Assembly: GCF_025118155.1 (NCBI RefSeq)
Contig: NW_026251393.1
Coordinates: 310,001 to 374,000, forward strand
Length of the DNA stretch: 64,000 nucleotides
Source: Cokeromyces recurvatus
Taxonomy: Eukaryota; Mucoromycota; Mucoromycetes; Mucorales; Mucoraceae
Direction: 5' to 3'
The position numbers and the translations under genes were made by a program. This document shows positions 1 to 11,265 of the stretch, in pieces (the stretch's first letter is position 1; each line of letters starts with the position of its first letter). The notes beneath the pieces were generated by a model. The model was not told the origin of the DNA. It made no database searches and saw nothing but the letters and a program-made list of their open reading frames with translations.

Positions 1-71
1 ATTGGTAAAGAATAGATATATATATTTATATACTTGATATATGTATTTTATCATTAATAATGCTTTATTAG

Positions 72-1000
72 ATATTGCATATGGTTCTAAAGTATATATT
101 AGACATGTAGCTACAAAGGGTGGATATCTTCACTCCCATTCTCATAATTATCCTGCAGGCAGTAAACGTAAGATAATACAAAATCGACTTTATATTTATA
201 TGATAAATAATAATATTATACTTCTATATACATGTATACCCCTTTTTTTTATTGTTTTCATTCAGAGCAACAAGTTACTTTATATCCTCATCGTGATGAT
301 AACAACTGGTGGACAATTCTCAAAGTGAATGATGTTGAACCTACTGGTATTGAATACATCAAAGATGGCGATATCATTACACTTAAGCATTTGAATTCTG
401 ATAAGCGTTTGCATTCACATGAAATAAGACCACCAATGACTGATCTTGAATATCATAATGAAGTTAGGTAACTTATACGCGCATTAACGTGTATGTTTGT
501 ATGTATTAATTCAACTATGTTTGGTTTAATTAGTTGTTATGGATTCGATAATTTTACTGGTGATAGTAATGATCAATGGAGAGTACATATTATTAGTGGT
601 GAGAAATCCGATCCAGAATCTACTAAGAGACTCAGAACAATTCATACAAAGTTTGCACTTGTCCATGTTATGACGCATTGTTCCTTATTTTCTCACCCTG
701 TAAAGTTACCTGAATGGGGCTTTGGTCAACAAGAGGTAACATGTATCAAAGATGGAAAAGTTGAGAAAACTGTTTGGTATGTGGAATCTACTGAAAATCC
801 ACTATGTAAGTTTAGCAATCATTTATTAGATAATACACTATTAATTAATTAATAATTTTTTCCTAGTGCCTGAGGACACAGAGAAAGTCAGTTATAAGAA
901 GTTAGGATTTTTAAGTAAATTTATTGAATTAAATAAGGTCATGTGGGAGACGAATAAAGGTTTAACCTCATCTCATCCTTATGATTCAAGACCAGAGGTA

Positions 1001-1062
<62 letters not shown>

Positions 1063-1970
1063 TAAATAACCGTGTTACATAATATTCATTTTTGGATAGT
1101 CGTGGCCCTTATTGCGTCGGGGTATCAATTATTGGTCAAAAGACAAACTTCATTTATATTTGTTAGGAAACCCTTTAGTGTATTGGACAAGTACTATATC
1201 TATCTTGGTCTGTATTATTCTAAAAGCTGCTTTTGTTATTCTGGATAAAAGAGGAATAAAGAAGGACTTTGGTGGTAAGAAAAGAAAATTAAAAAAAAAT
1301 AAAAAAATCCACCAAATCTTAATTTTCAGGGACGCACTGACACACATAAACTATTTTAGAATTAAGGAAATTCTATGATGAATCAGCTGGGTTTTTCCTA
1401 GTTGGGTGGGCATTCCATTATTTTCCCTTTTTCTTGATGGGCCGACAATTGTTCTTACACCATTATATGCCGGCTCTTTATTTTGCAATCTTACTTTTCA
1501 GCGTTGGCTTTGACATGTTAACAGTGAGACTTGTTAATCGAAAGAGGTTAATGGCAGCTGGTTTATTTATTATTTCTATTATTTACGTTTACCGATTCTT
1601 TATTCCTATTACATATGGTGAACCTTGGACTCAGTCACTTTGCGAGAAAGCAAAATGGAGATCTACATGGGATTTTGATTGTGCACAGTAGAGTAATTTT
1701 CATCTTGTGTATTACTCCATTACTAACTAAAATCCTACCCTTCGTTATAGGTATCATCAAGATCTTGGAAGTTATAATATTTCAAAGCCATTGATTATTG
1801 ATGGCTTTGATAAAGTTAAAGATGTTGTTAGTTCATACTGGGGACAACAACGACAAGCAAAGGTCGTTGAGGGCGTTAATATAGTTTCAGATAAAATGAA
1901 TTTACCTTTAATAGACACATCATTATTGGAAGAAGTACCAAGTGTAACTCAGTTAGTAGACTTCGAATAG
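72..1970 (+). CDS. Protein O-mannosyltransferase (PMT family), 3' part
   Basis: C-terminal 473 residues of an ER membrane protein that transfers mannose from dolichyl-phosphate-mannose to Ser/Thr of secretory proteins. Exons: 72-167, 266-467, 534-805, 867-997, 1100-1274, 1360-1687, 1751-1970; the joined frame is exact and stops at TAG 1968-1970. The 5' end lies outside the window, and exon 72-167 starts in mid-codon after an acceptor TAG. MIR repeats are visible (GGYLHSHSHNYPAGSK then QQQVTLYPHRDDNNWW; a second block around KRLHSHEIRPP). Multiple C-terminal membrane segments follow, with the PMT-typical GRQLFLHHYMPALYF. The family is about 750 residues, so roughly 60% is present. Subfamily (PMT1, 2 or 4) is not resolved. 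The intron 998-1099 carries a long sense-strand A tract. The tandem neighbour starts 247 nt downstream. Confidence 0.93.
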
Positions 1971-2217
1971 TAAACTTTTACATTGTACTACATTGTCTTG
2001 AAAAAGAAATCCCTTTTCATAATATAAAATCTTTAATTCTTATGTGCGAAGAACATATGTCTTTTTCTTTATTAAATAAAATATATTATTTTCTCATTCT
2101 TTTTTTCTTTTTCTTTTTCTTTGAATAGTTTAAATTTACTTACATTCCTTTTCCATTAAATTGATTTATTAAAAGCTTTAAAAAGAAAACTAAAATTATT
2201 TATAATCGTCAGCATAA

Positions 2218-4552
2218 ATGTTAATCAATACATTAATAAAATTATCTGCTTTATTCTTTAGTTCTTTATTCATTGTTGAAGCTCAAATCGGTAAAAAAAA
2301 ACTTTCCCCTTTTTCAATGAGGATTTTGTCCTTGTCATATGAAACTTAGCCTATTTTTTTCCATAGTAACGAACTTGGGAAGTTGTAGTGCATATCCCCC
2401 AAACGCGATTTGTTCTGTAAACTTCCAAAAAAAAAAAGAAGAATTCTGTACAAAATTTTATTTACTTTTATTTCTCTCTCTCTTATATAGGACTATATTG
2501 ATTATAGTGCATTTATATCAAATAATGCTAGCATAACAACAGTGGAAGCAGAATTAGCACGTCCATTAAACGGATTAGGCGAATTAGTAAAGGATATCAG
2601 TCCCGTCTGCTTTGATGCCTTTGCAAGGTATGAATGTTCAAAGGCGTATCCTAAATGTGTAGCAGATAATAATTCAACCAAAAGTAAATACAGTCTTTTT
2701 TTTTTTTTTAAAAAAAAAAAGAAATGAAATGAAAAGTTACTGATTTTTTTATTTTATTTTATACAGCTATTCATATTAAAGTAGCATGTAGTTCTGCTTG
2801 TAAAGATGTTCAAGTTGCATGTACAAATATATTGGAAATGGCTGGCTATTTACAACTTTTGCCTAATTGTTTTAATGAAACTATTACAAGTCTAAATAGA
2901 CATCTTCAAACAGATGATGCGTGTAACAAAATACCTACAAAATGTACAGTATTATATATTATTATGTAATGATTTCCATTGTGAAAAAAAAAAAATGCTT
3001 TTCTTTCATCTTTCTAAACATATTTTAACAATAGTGACTGATAATGAAATTAAAAATGGGAAATTGAATATTTCAGCTATTTCAAACGATTTTATCATAG
3101 CAAAGTGTCCTTCTCCTTTTTTACCTGATCCACTTGCTCTTTCAGGAACAACAAACACATTGGATACAAAATATTGTCGACATGGTTGTTGTATTCCATG
3201 TCCTGCTCAAAATTACGTAAGTTATTATAAATATAATGCCACTTATAAATGTATACATATACTAATGATAATAATAAAAGTTTTATAAAGAAAATGCATC
3301 TGAAAGAGCCTTCTTGGCTACAGATATAATACGATTCATATCAGCCATTCTTTCTCTTGTTCTTGTTATTAGTTATTGTGTTTTGCCTGATAAAAGAAGG
3401 TCAGTGATATTACAGTTACTATAATGAAATTTCATACTATAACTGATATACCCACCACCATTACCCTTTTATATACATATATACATACAATTATGATTCT
3501 TATAGGCACCCTTCCCTATTAATTCTCAATCTATCAATTGCTATCTTTTTTTTCAACATGAGCGTCTTTTTTTCAATTGCTAATCCTAAACGACTCCAAT
3601 GTGCAGCTAATGGAATATCACCTGGAGAAATTGGTAGCAATAGCTTATGTGCTGCACAAGGCGCCATATTAATCTTTGGTTCCTTTGCTACCATTTTATG
3701 GTGTGCTGCACTCATTCTCAACTTACATGTCCATACTGTCTGGAATTCCAACATCTTTGCAAACAAATATATTTTTCTTAATATTATTTGTTGGGGTATT
3801 CCTGCTACTATCATGGTCATTGCTATCGCCCTTCATGCAATTAAATTCGAGTTTGCAAATCTTTGTCTCGTTTCAATGAACTATATCTTCCCCTTATTTT
3901 TTTATCCATTAGCAGCCATTGTCTGTCCTAGTTTCTTGGTTCATATTGCAACCTTTTTTTATATTGCAAGGATTGCAGTACGTGAGGGGCTCGAATCAGA
4001 CATGACACAGTCTTTATCTACAGGGTCTATTACTGATCAGCGTGCTATGCCTACTGTAAGTCGTAGGCATGTCTTTGTAGCCGTTAAAATCCAATGGCGT
4101 GCTTTATTATTAGCAGTGATAGCCATTGTCACTGTTCTTTTCTATTGGGTACATCATCATCATCATATATACATACATACATATATATATGTATATATTT
4201 ATAGGATATTCATACATTATTTTATACGATATAGCTATTCTATATGACACAAATGAATCGTATGACAGATTTACAAAGCAATCCTGCACTTACTTCAGAA
4301 TGGCTAGAATGCATGTTAATACCAGGAAATACACAAAACATGTGTGCAGATCTCATTCGTACTCATTTACCACCCTTCCCATTAATTGTCATTGCTGAAA
4401 CGTTGGTGAGTACAATTGGTATTTGGCTATTTATCATGTTTGGTAAACGGTCACTCTGGCGTGAATGGAACGATTTAATCTACGATATTCGTATTTCTTT
4501 AAGTAGACGTGGTAGAGCAGAAAAAAGTGGAGAACAATTCTTTGCTCTTTAA
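2218..4552 (+). CDS. Frizzled/Smoothened-like seven-TM receptor
   Basis: A 584-residue polytopic receptor. Exons: 2218-2290, 2367-2416, 2491-2683, 2767-2943, 3035-3216, 3281-3399, 3506-4148, 4235-4552 (1755 nt, exact frame). Residues 1-24 form a signal peptide. Residues about 35-225 are a Cys-rich ectodomain resembling a Frizzled CRD, with PVCFDAFARYEC, a run of spaced cysteines, and a terminal CPSPFLPDP...YCRHGCCIPCPAQN block just before TM1 (about 241-259). Seven hydrophobic segments follow, then a basic cytoplasmic tail. This order and the CPSPF/CCIPCP block match the Frizzled and Smoothened-like (FSL) proteins known from amoebae and some fungi. The ligand and downstream partner are unknown, and no Wnt gene is expected in fungi. 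The short second exon (50 nt) and the acceptor at 4234 are inferred from frame. Confidence 0.85.
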
Positions 4553-4846
4553 TTATTATATTAAAAAAAAAAAAAAGAATATATTTATATTATATCCAAC
4601 TATTAACTATTGTTAAAATTTATTTCATTTACTTTCTTTTACTTTACTAAATGAATGCATCAAATAATAACATTATAGGGGTTTAAAATCAACAATAACA
4701 CTGGACCCATCAAAGTCCATATTATTATCAAAAGCACCTCACCACTCTCTATCTCACTTAGTTTATATATAAACAAATGTTAAGAAATAACTATTCATAT
4801 TTCCTTTTTTCCATTCATTATTATACAGCTATTTATAAGTAGACAT

Positions 4847-4881
<35 letters not shown>

Positions 4882-4987
4882 CATATTCATGTACATATTA
4901 GCCTTTGTATATTCTGACAGGATAAAAGTTTCCTTACATCTGGTCCTTTTTTTTTTTATTTTAATTACAAGAATAGATTATTGAAAT
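4553..4987. other. Convergent 3' intergenic region
   Basis: Between two genes that converge. Holds an A run near 4562, a CA/TA dinucleotide tract at 4848-4880 and a T run near 4948. No coding signal seen. Confidence 0.7.
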
Positions 4988-5563
4988 TTACTCTTCATCT
5001 TCTTCAGCATCATCACCACCAGCGGCAGCAGCAGCTCTCTTTCTCTTGACACGACCAGCACGACCACCACCATAAGGAGAGGTCAAAGCGAAATCGATGT
5101 GCTTTTGAGAATCCAAACGAACAATGAAGGAAGGAACATTGACGATTTGCTTACCAACACGAATGTGACGTTGACGGATCAAAACACGAGCGTGGTGAAT
5201 AGACTTGGCAAGACCTAACTTGAAGACTTGGGTTTGAAGACGACGTTCCAAGAAATCTTCAATCTTGAGAGCCAAGACGTAATCGAGCTTCATGCGGGAT
5301 TCGTCAAGGACACCAATACGAACAAGACGACGAATGAGGGCATTACCTTCAAAGAGACGACGAGGATCCTTTTCATCAAGCTTCAAAAGTTCACGAGCAG
5401 CACGACGAATCTTGGAAAGTGTGAGACCGACTCTCCAGATTTCCTTCTTGTTCTTGAGACCGAACTCACCAATCAACTTAAGTTCTTGGTCAAGACGAGC
5501 AGACTCGAAAGGACGCTTGGGGACAGTAGATGTCTTACTGTAAGTTCTGGTAGTTCCAGTCAT
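4988..5563 (-). CDS. RPS9: Small-subunit ribosomal protein uS4 (S9), cytosolic
   Basis: Intronless gene for a 191-residue 40S ribosomal protein. The start [20 protein letters not shown] is the usual eukaryotic uS4 N-terminus. The S4 RNA-binding fold lies at about residues 107-160 ([20 protein letters not shown] then [18 protein letters not shown]). The C-terminus is typical: a Lys/Arg patch followed by an Ala-Gly run and an acidic tail. Length equals the family norm. It is transcribed away from eL21 across a shared 584-nt upstream region, so co-regulation of the two genes is likely. Confidence 0.98.
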   Translation of the reverse strand: MTGTTRTYSKTSTVPKRPFESARLDQELKLIGEFGLKNKKEIWRVGLTLSKIRRAARELLKLDEKDPRRLFEGNALIRRLVRIGVLDESRMKLDYVLALKIEDFLERRLQTQVFKLGLAKSIHHARVLIRQRHIRVGKQIVNVPSFIVRLDSQKHIDFALTSPYGGGRAGRVKRKRAAAAAGGDDAEEDEE

Positions 5564-6147
5564 TTTGTTAAAAGAGAAAGAAGAAGAAGAAAAAAAAAAA
5601 ATTAAAAAGGAAAATTTTTTTTCTTTATTATTATTATTATCTTTGCCGCCGTCGCCGTCGCCGTCGCCGCTGCTGCTACTCTTTTACCACTTGTAACAAA
5701 AAAAAAAAAAAAACAAATAAAAAATGGATGGCTTTGAAATGTGACTGGTTTTCGACCAATTTTTTTTATTTTTTTTATTTTTTTTTTTACTCTCAAGCCG
5801 TATACTGTACTATATTAAAAAAAATTTTTTCTGTGAAGAGGGAGTTTTAGGGTGCAAGGAAAACTAAAACTAAAAAAAAAAAAATTCCCCCCTTTTGAAC
5901 AAGACTTCTTTCTCTTTTTTTTTGTGCAAAGTTTGACAGGTAAACTTTTAATCTTCAGTAAAATGCTTTAGAAATGTGAAAAAATAAGAGAGAGAGAGAG
6001 AAAAAGAGGGTAGATAGTGAGGGAAGAAAAGATAAAAAAAAAAAGAGTCGTGGAAAAAAAAATTAAACATTAATGAACTCATCTCGATTTTATTTTACTT
6101 TATTTTTTTTTCTTTATAATTACAATCTCGACATGTAAAACAATAGA
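5564..6147. promoter_or_regulatory. Shared divergent promoter of uS4 and eL21
   Basis: 584 nt between the start codons of two oppositely transcribed ribosomal protein genes. It contains a TTAGGGT element at 5847-5853 (telomere-repeat-like box, known from ribosomal protein promoters of several fungi as a Tbf1/Rap1-type site), a CCAAT at about 5755, several pyrimidine/purine tracts, a GA repeat at 5990-6001 and a CGC/GTC triplet run at 5645-5675 close to the uS4 start. Which elements are used is inference. Confidence 0.6.
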
Positions 6148-6846
6148 ATGCCTCACTCTTTTGGTCGTAAGTACTCAAGCTGCAATGTTTTGATGAATTT
6201 TATTGTTAATTCTATATCAATATTTTTTTTCTCATTTTGCTAATTAGTCCGTGCTCGTACTCGTCACATGTTCTCTCGTAACTTCAGAGAACATGGTGTT
6301 ATCCCTCTCTCCACTTACTTGAAGACTTATAAGGTCGGTGATATTGTTGATATCAAGGCCAATGCCGCTGTCCAAAAGGGTATGCCTCACAAGTTCTACC
6401 ATGGGTAAGGGATTTTTTTTTTTATGTATGTATATAGATAGATACTGATAGATACTATTCTATAGTCGTACTGGTGTTGTTTACAACGTCACCAAGTCTG
6501 CTGTTGGTGTCATTGTTCACAAGAGAGTTGGTAACCGTTATATGGAAAAGCGTGTTAATGTTCGTGTTGAACATGTTAAGCACTCCAAGTGTCGTCAAGA
6601 ATTCTTGGATCGTGTTGCTGCTAACGCCCAAAAGAAGAAGGAAGCTAAGGCTGCTGGTGGTAAATATATAAAGAGACTCATATATACATATATATTTGTA
6701 TATATAGATTACTGAATGTTATTTTTTGTATAGTTTCTTTCAACCTTAAGAGAATCCCTGCTCAACCTCGTGAAGCTCGTCATGTCTCTACCAAGGGTAA
6801 TGTTCCTCAAACCATTGCCCCTATTGCTTATGAGACCCTTATCTAA
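6148..6846 (+). CDS. RPL21: Large-subunit ribosomal protein eL21, cytosolic
   Basis: A 160-residue 60S ribosomal protein, the same length as the yeast orthologue. Exons: 6148-6166, 6248-6404, 6466-6659, 6734-6846 (483 nt). The first exon codes only six residues plus one base (MPHSFG), a common layout for fungal ribosomal protein genes. Conserved stretches are [50 protein letters not shown] and [14 protein letters not shown]. The C-terminus [15 protein letters not shown] is the family end. Donors and acceptors are canonical. Confidence 0.98.
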
Positions 6847-7170
6847 ATTCTGTATGTTGTGTCTTTTTATGCATATAAACTCTTTTTTTTTTTTTCCTCT
6901 AATAAATTAAGAAAAAAAAAAAGTTGAAATTTAATAGTGTAAATTATGAAAAAAAAAGGAATTTATCTTTAGCGTATACGTATCTGTTTGGAGATGTTAT
7001 TATACTATTATTGATTGCTTTTTTTTTTGTTTGTTTGTTTCCAAGTTATATAATAGTTGTAATAATGAAAAGAATTAAAACTCCCCTTTGAGCTCATTTG
7101 TTTTTTTTTCCACCAACAAGGGGATGAAGTAACAGTTATTATGCGTTTTTAGTCCCTTGATTGTCATTAA
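6847..7170. other. Intergenic, 3' UTR of eL21 and upstream of LETM1 gene
   Basis: AT-rich, with A and T runs (6883, 6912, 7020). No coding signal seen. Confidence 0.6.
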
Positions 7171-8636
7171 ATGTCTTCAGTAACGGTCATAAGAAACTCA
7201 TTTCGGGTGAATAAAAAGTAAAGACTATTATTATTATTATTATACATAGTATGCAACCCTAAACTTGTATATAATATATATATATATATAGCATATCTAT
7301 TTTAGCAAAGGGACATTATTATCGTCCCTTGATCTCGACCCCATCTATTAATTTCATTGCACCATCCATTAGACCATTTTCGTCTAATTGGACAAAGTAT
7401 CAAGTCGAGCAACAAACGAATAAAGTCAATGTAACGCCCTCTGTTGAACAAAAGCCATCACGCATTAGTCAATTTATTCAACAATCGAAGCAACTTATGA
7501 AGCTTTATAAGGATGGGATTAAACAGCTTTGGATGAACAATAAAACCGCGAAAGCTTTATTACAAAAGATAGAAAAGGAAGGATACGAACTTGATCGACC
7601 TGAATTTCAACTGATTCATCAGTCGAAGAAAGATATGAGAAAGTTAATCCCCTTTGGTATTGTGTTCTTTATATTACCAGAATCTGTAAGGTAGAAAATA
7701 TCTTTAGCATGTATACTAGGCTCATATATATATATATATATATATATTTCATAGATTCCGTTGCTTATCATGTATGCTCCTGGTATGATTCCAAGCACCT
7801 GTCTTACAGAACAGCAAATTGTAAAGTTTATATACATATATGTATTTATATATTATGGACCTTATGGTAACAGATATGCATTCTTTTTTTTTTTTTTTTT
7901 TTTTTGTAGCAAAAACGTCGAGAAAAATTAGATAAAGTTCGACAAAAAATGACATTGAATACATTAAAATCATCAGAGCAAGTTGAAGGGGTAGAAAAAA
8001 AAAAAAAAAAAAAAAAAAAGTGACAAGACTACTAAAAAATCATTTGTTATTTAGATTTCACCTGAAGACTTTTTGTCTCGTACCAAATTCCTTAAGATAG
8101 CAAAACATTATGGATATGATTTTGAATTAAGTCGAATTGATAGAAGACATCTTTCAGCCTATTGCAGGTATGAGTAAATTGAAAGACATACATACATACA
8201 TACATGTATATATTCAGATGCATATATAAACGTCTAGATTTATGGGGCTTAATGATTATGGATTACAGTTTATGCTTAAAAGTCGACTAGAGAAACATAT
8301 GACATATATTAATGAAGATGATAAAGTAAATATAAATATTTGTATATATATGTGTTATACGCACTACTAATGATTGATATTATAATATAGCTTCTTGTTA
8401 AAGATAACTACGTTGATAAATTAAACTTGGCTGAATTAAAGCATGCTGTAGAAGAACGAGGAATGAGATCTGTAGATGAAGATGAAGACAATATGCGACG
8501 TGGATTGAAATATTGGTTATCATTGACTCAACCTACAAATCCTTCAGAAGCTATTATTCCTCCTGGTTTACTTGTCTTTAGTAGAATCTTTCTATTAAAT
8601 GCCAACTATCATAACAAGTATCAAGATACTGTATGA
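7171..8636 (+). CDS. LETM1-domain mitochondrial inner membrane protein
   Basis: A 334-residue member of the LETM1/Mdm38/LETMD1 group, inner-membrane proteins tied to K+/H+ balance and to mitoribosome binding. Proposed exons: 7171-7206, 7311-7685, 7755-7820, 7910-7990, 8055-8167, 8238-8325, 8391-8636 (1005 nt, exact). The N-terminus is Ser/Arg-rich without acids, as in a mitochondrial targeting peptide. A LETM1 core begins around KKDMRKLIPFGIVFFILPES, the single membrane segment continues into PLLIMYAPGMIPSTC, and the ribosome-binding-like helical part follows (FLKIAKHYGY, LSAYCRFMGLNDYG, LAELKHAVEERG). It is shorter than Mdm38 and lacks the long coiled coil, so it is nearer LETMD1 in size. 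The first splice uses CAAAG at 7310; TTTAG five bases earlier would break the frame. Confidence 0.85.
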
Positions 8637-8730
8637 GTTGAATCCATACTTATTCTACATGAAGTATAATTTCAATTTTATGAGATTAGAATATAAAATA
8701 AAAAAGCGTACCTTTTTATTTATTTATTTA

Positions 8731-8800
8731 TTTAGTTTTATTTTTTTTTAGTTTTATTTTTTTTTTAGTTTTATTTTTTTTTTAGTTTTATTTTTTTTTT
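8731..8800. repeat. Short tandem repeat, unit about 16-17 nt
   Basis: Four imperfect copies of a TTTAGTTTTATTTTTTT-like unit sit directly upstream of the CENP-T-like start codon, preceded by TATTT repeats. Confidence 0.75.
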
Positions 8801-8811
8801 TTTATTTAAAT

Positions 8812-10538
8812 ATGAGTGATTCTAATGATGAAAGCATGGTATGAATGAAAGTCTAAACAAATAGATTCAATCATGCTTATAGAATAAATAATCTATTTAG
8901 GATATAGACGTGAACAGACATTCACCTAAAACTTCAAGAAAAACAAATGATCTTTATAAACCCTATGATAAAGAAGATAGATACAATCGACATAACCCAA
9001 GAAATGAAAGCCCAAGTCGAATAATACGATTATTAAGTCAATGTAATTATCATCTTTTTTTCTTTTTTTTTTTCACTAATGTTAATTTATTTCATTATAG
9101 TTCCACCTAGTAAATCTAGATTTGAAGAATCAAGTCAACGATCGCCGCCAATGATGACTCGTCTTTTTTCTTCTAATAATAATGTCTCAACCCGACCTAT
9201 TCCTCTTCCAGAACAGGCTTTGAAACCAAAAACATATACACGAATTGAAAGCGACATGAAGCCAACATCGACTCTTAAATTCTCTCTTGATGATTACCAT
9301 AGAGCAGTTGACAATGATAAAAAGTTGAATATCAATTTCTTTCGACGTAAACATCGACATATAGATGACGTTGATGAAACATTGTCGCCTATCAGTTACC
9401 GCTCAACAAAGAGTTTTTCACGATTTGATCGTCTCTTTGAGTCAAGACAACAAGAGGAAAAAAGAACCAGTGTTGTTGTTGATGTTGATGTTGATGATGA
9501 AGTCATGTCTCAGGCAACACAAGATATGCTTTCACACTACAGCAGTGCATATGGCATAGATACACCTGAGAGACTTTTATTACAACAAGACGATGAGATA
9601 TTCAGTATGAATCAAGAAAAGGAAAGGAAAGTACAAGCAAGATTAAATGATGAATCAAGAAAAGAAGAACATAATACTGTAATACAACATCCTCTTTTCA
9701 AGGATATCAACATACCTAGTCAAGAGGAAACTAAGGATGATATAGTATTACCATCAACTTGTGAATTCCGATCCCCAATAAAAGAAGAAGAAGAAGAAGA
9801 GAAAAGACAGGACAATGAACCACCTACACTTGAAGAGGAAATACAGCTACCGATTGTGGATACACAAGATATGCTTGATGACTATGATTACTATGGAGGA
9901 GGAGATTTTGAAGAAGTAGAAGAAGTAGAAGAAGTAGAAGAAGAAGAAAACGAAGAAAACGAAGAAAACGAAGAAGAAGAAACATCGATAGCAGAAGAGA
10001 ATGAATCCAGGTAAATCATGACTTTAATACTTGAAATATAACATTTTTTTCTTCTTTTTTAAACTGTTGATGTCTGTAGGATGATTGAATCAAGAAAAAG
10101 AATGATAGTTCCTGGAGATTCATTTATAAGAAAGTTATTAAATGACACAATAGAACCTTCGTAAGTGTATATGAAATGCTTGTCCTATTGTTGAGTTATT
10201 TATTTATTTTGTTTATTCATTAGTCGAGATATTCTAACAAATACTAAAGTAAAGCAACTATTTGATAGTAGACTAAATCATGAAAAGAATACAAGAGTAG
10301 GCGCACATCACTTTCAAAAGATGTAAAGTATAAGAAATTTTATATTCATTTATATAAATGAGACACTTTATGATTTACAGTTTTATGTATAAAAGTACAA
10401 CGTTATTTTTTAACCAGCTTGTTGATGACTTGTTAAGTTATAAGAACAATCAAGCAGCAGAAGATCAAGATGAAATAAGTGATAAAGACATGATTTTATT
10501 AATGCAACGGTAAAATCAGTGTAATTTTTTTTTTAAAA

Positions 10539-10569
<31 letters not shown>

Positions 10570-10785
10570 GAAAAAAAAAAAAGAAAAAAAAAAAAAAAAA
10601 AGACTATTAATTAGTAACTAAAATAGAGTAGACAGCGACTGATATCGGATAAATCATCTTTAGAAGCATTAGCACATAAGTTTTTACCAAGGGAATATTC
10701 TGATCTTGTTTGTCAGTCAGCATTGGCTTACAACCAATTATATCCTTCCTCAGATCAAGAATTGAGTGGTGATGATGAAGATTAA
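8812..10785 (+). CDS. CENP-T-like inner kinetochore protein
   Basis: A 513-residue protein. Exons: 8812-8838, 8901-9042, 9101-10010, 10080-10160, 10224-10322, 10381-10509, 10632-10785 (1542 nt, exact). Residues 1-370 are low-complexity and charged, with an acidic Glu/Val/Asn stretch near 340-360, as expected for the disordered Ndc80-recruiting arm. The last about 130 residues resemble the CENP-T histone fold: FFNQLVDDLLSYKN, DKDMILLMQRQRLISDK, then LEALAHKFLPREYSDLV, which parallels the LLMxRQGLV...HLPLEY signature of vertebrate CENP-T. In kinetochores CENP-T pairs with CENP-W and bridges DNA to the Ndc80 complex. The final acceptor must be 10631 (GAGTAG), because the AG at 10626 puts a stop in frame. 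Convergent neighbour ends 36 nt away. Confidence 0.82.
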
Positions 10786-10821
10786 ATAGCGATAAAAAGA
10801 GGTATTCTTATATATTTATTA

Positions 10822-11265
10822 TTACAATGATATCATGGATTTAAACTTTTTAAAGGATGACGACACTTTGATTGAAATTTTATTGCTATTTGTAGTAGAA
10901 TTACTTTCTATACTTGATATACTTGTTGTCATACTAATTCCCAATTTATTGTATTCATTATGACTATGACTTTTAAATATCTTTGTTGAAGTATATTTTA
11001 TTTTATCTTTTAAATGAATGCTTTCATGGCTCTGTCTTTTCCTTCTTGTTAATAAATGATCGTCACATAATTCTATAGCAAATTGTGAATCATCCCAACG
11101 TTTTTTCCCTGTTGCTTTAGACAAGTCCAAAGAACTATTAGGTATCAGTTGTTGTTGTTGATGAGTTGTTTTTGGATGAATGAAGGATGAATCATAGCTT
11201 GATATAGATGGAATAGGATTCTTGTCTGTATTTTGATGAGTCATTTTTCTATTATTTACTGTCAT
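10822..11265 (-). CDS. Small basic Ser/Gln-rich protein of unknown function
   Basis: Single-exon frame of 147 residues, not recognised. It is rich in Ser, Thr, Asn, Gln, Lys and His, with a short Gln run near residue 37, a WDDSQFAIELCDDHLLTRRK stretch that looks folded, and a Ser/Thr-rich C-terminal half ending in a Lys/Phe patch. No signal peptide or membrane segment. It converges on the CENP-T-like gene with 36 nt between stops, a spacing seen elsewhere in this window between certain genes. Codon use is ordinary for the region. It may be a real regulatory protein or a chance frame; the non-repetitive composition favours the former. Confidence 0.5.
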   Translation of the reverse strand: MTVNNRKMTHQNTDKNPIPSISSYDSSFIHPKTTHQQQQLIPNSSLDLSKATGKKRWDDSQFAIELCDDHLLTRRKRQSHESIHLKDKIKYTSTKIFKSHSHNEYNKLGISMTTSISSIESNSTTNSNKISIKVSSSFKKFKSMISL

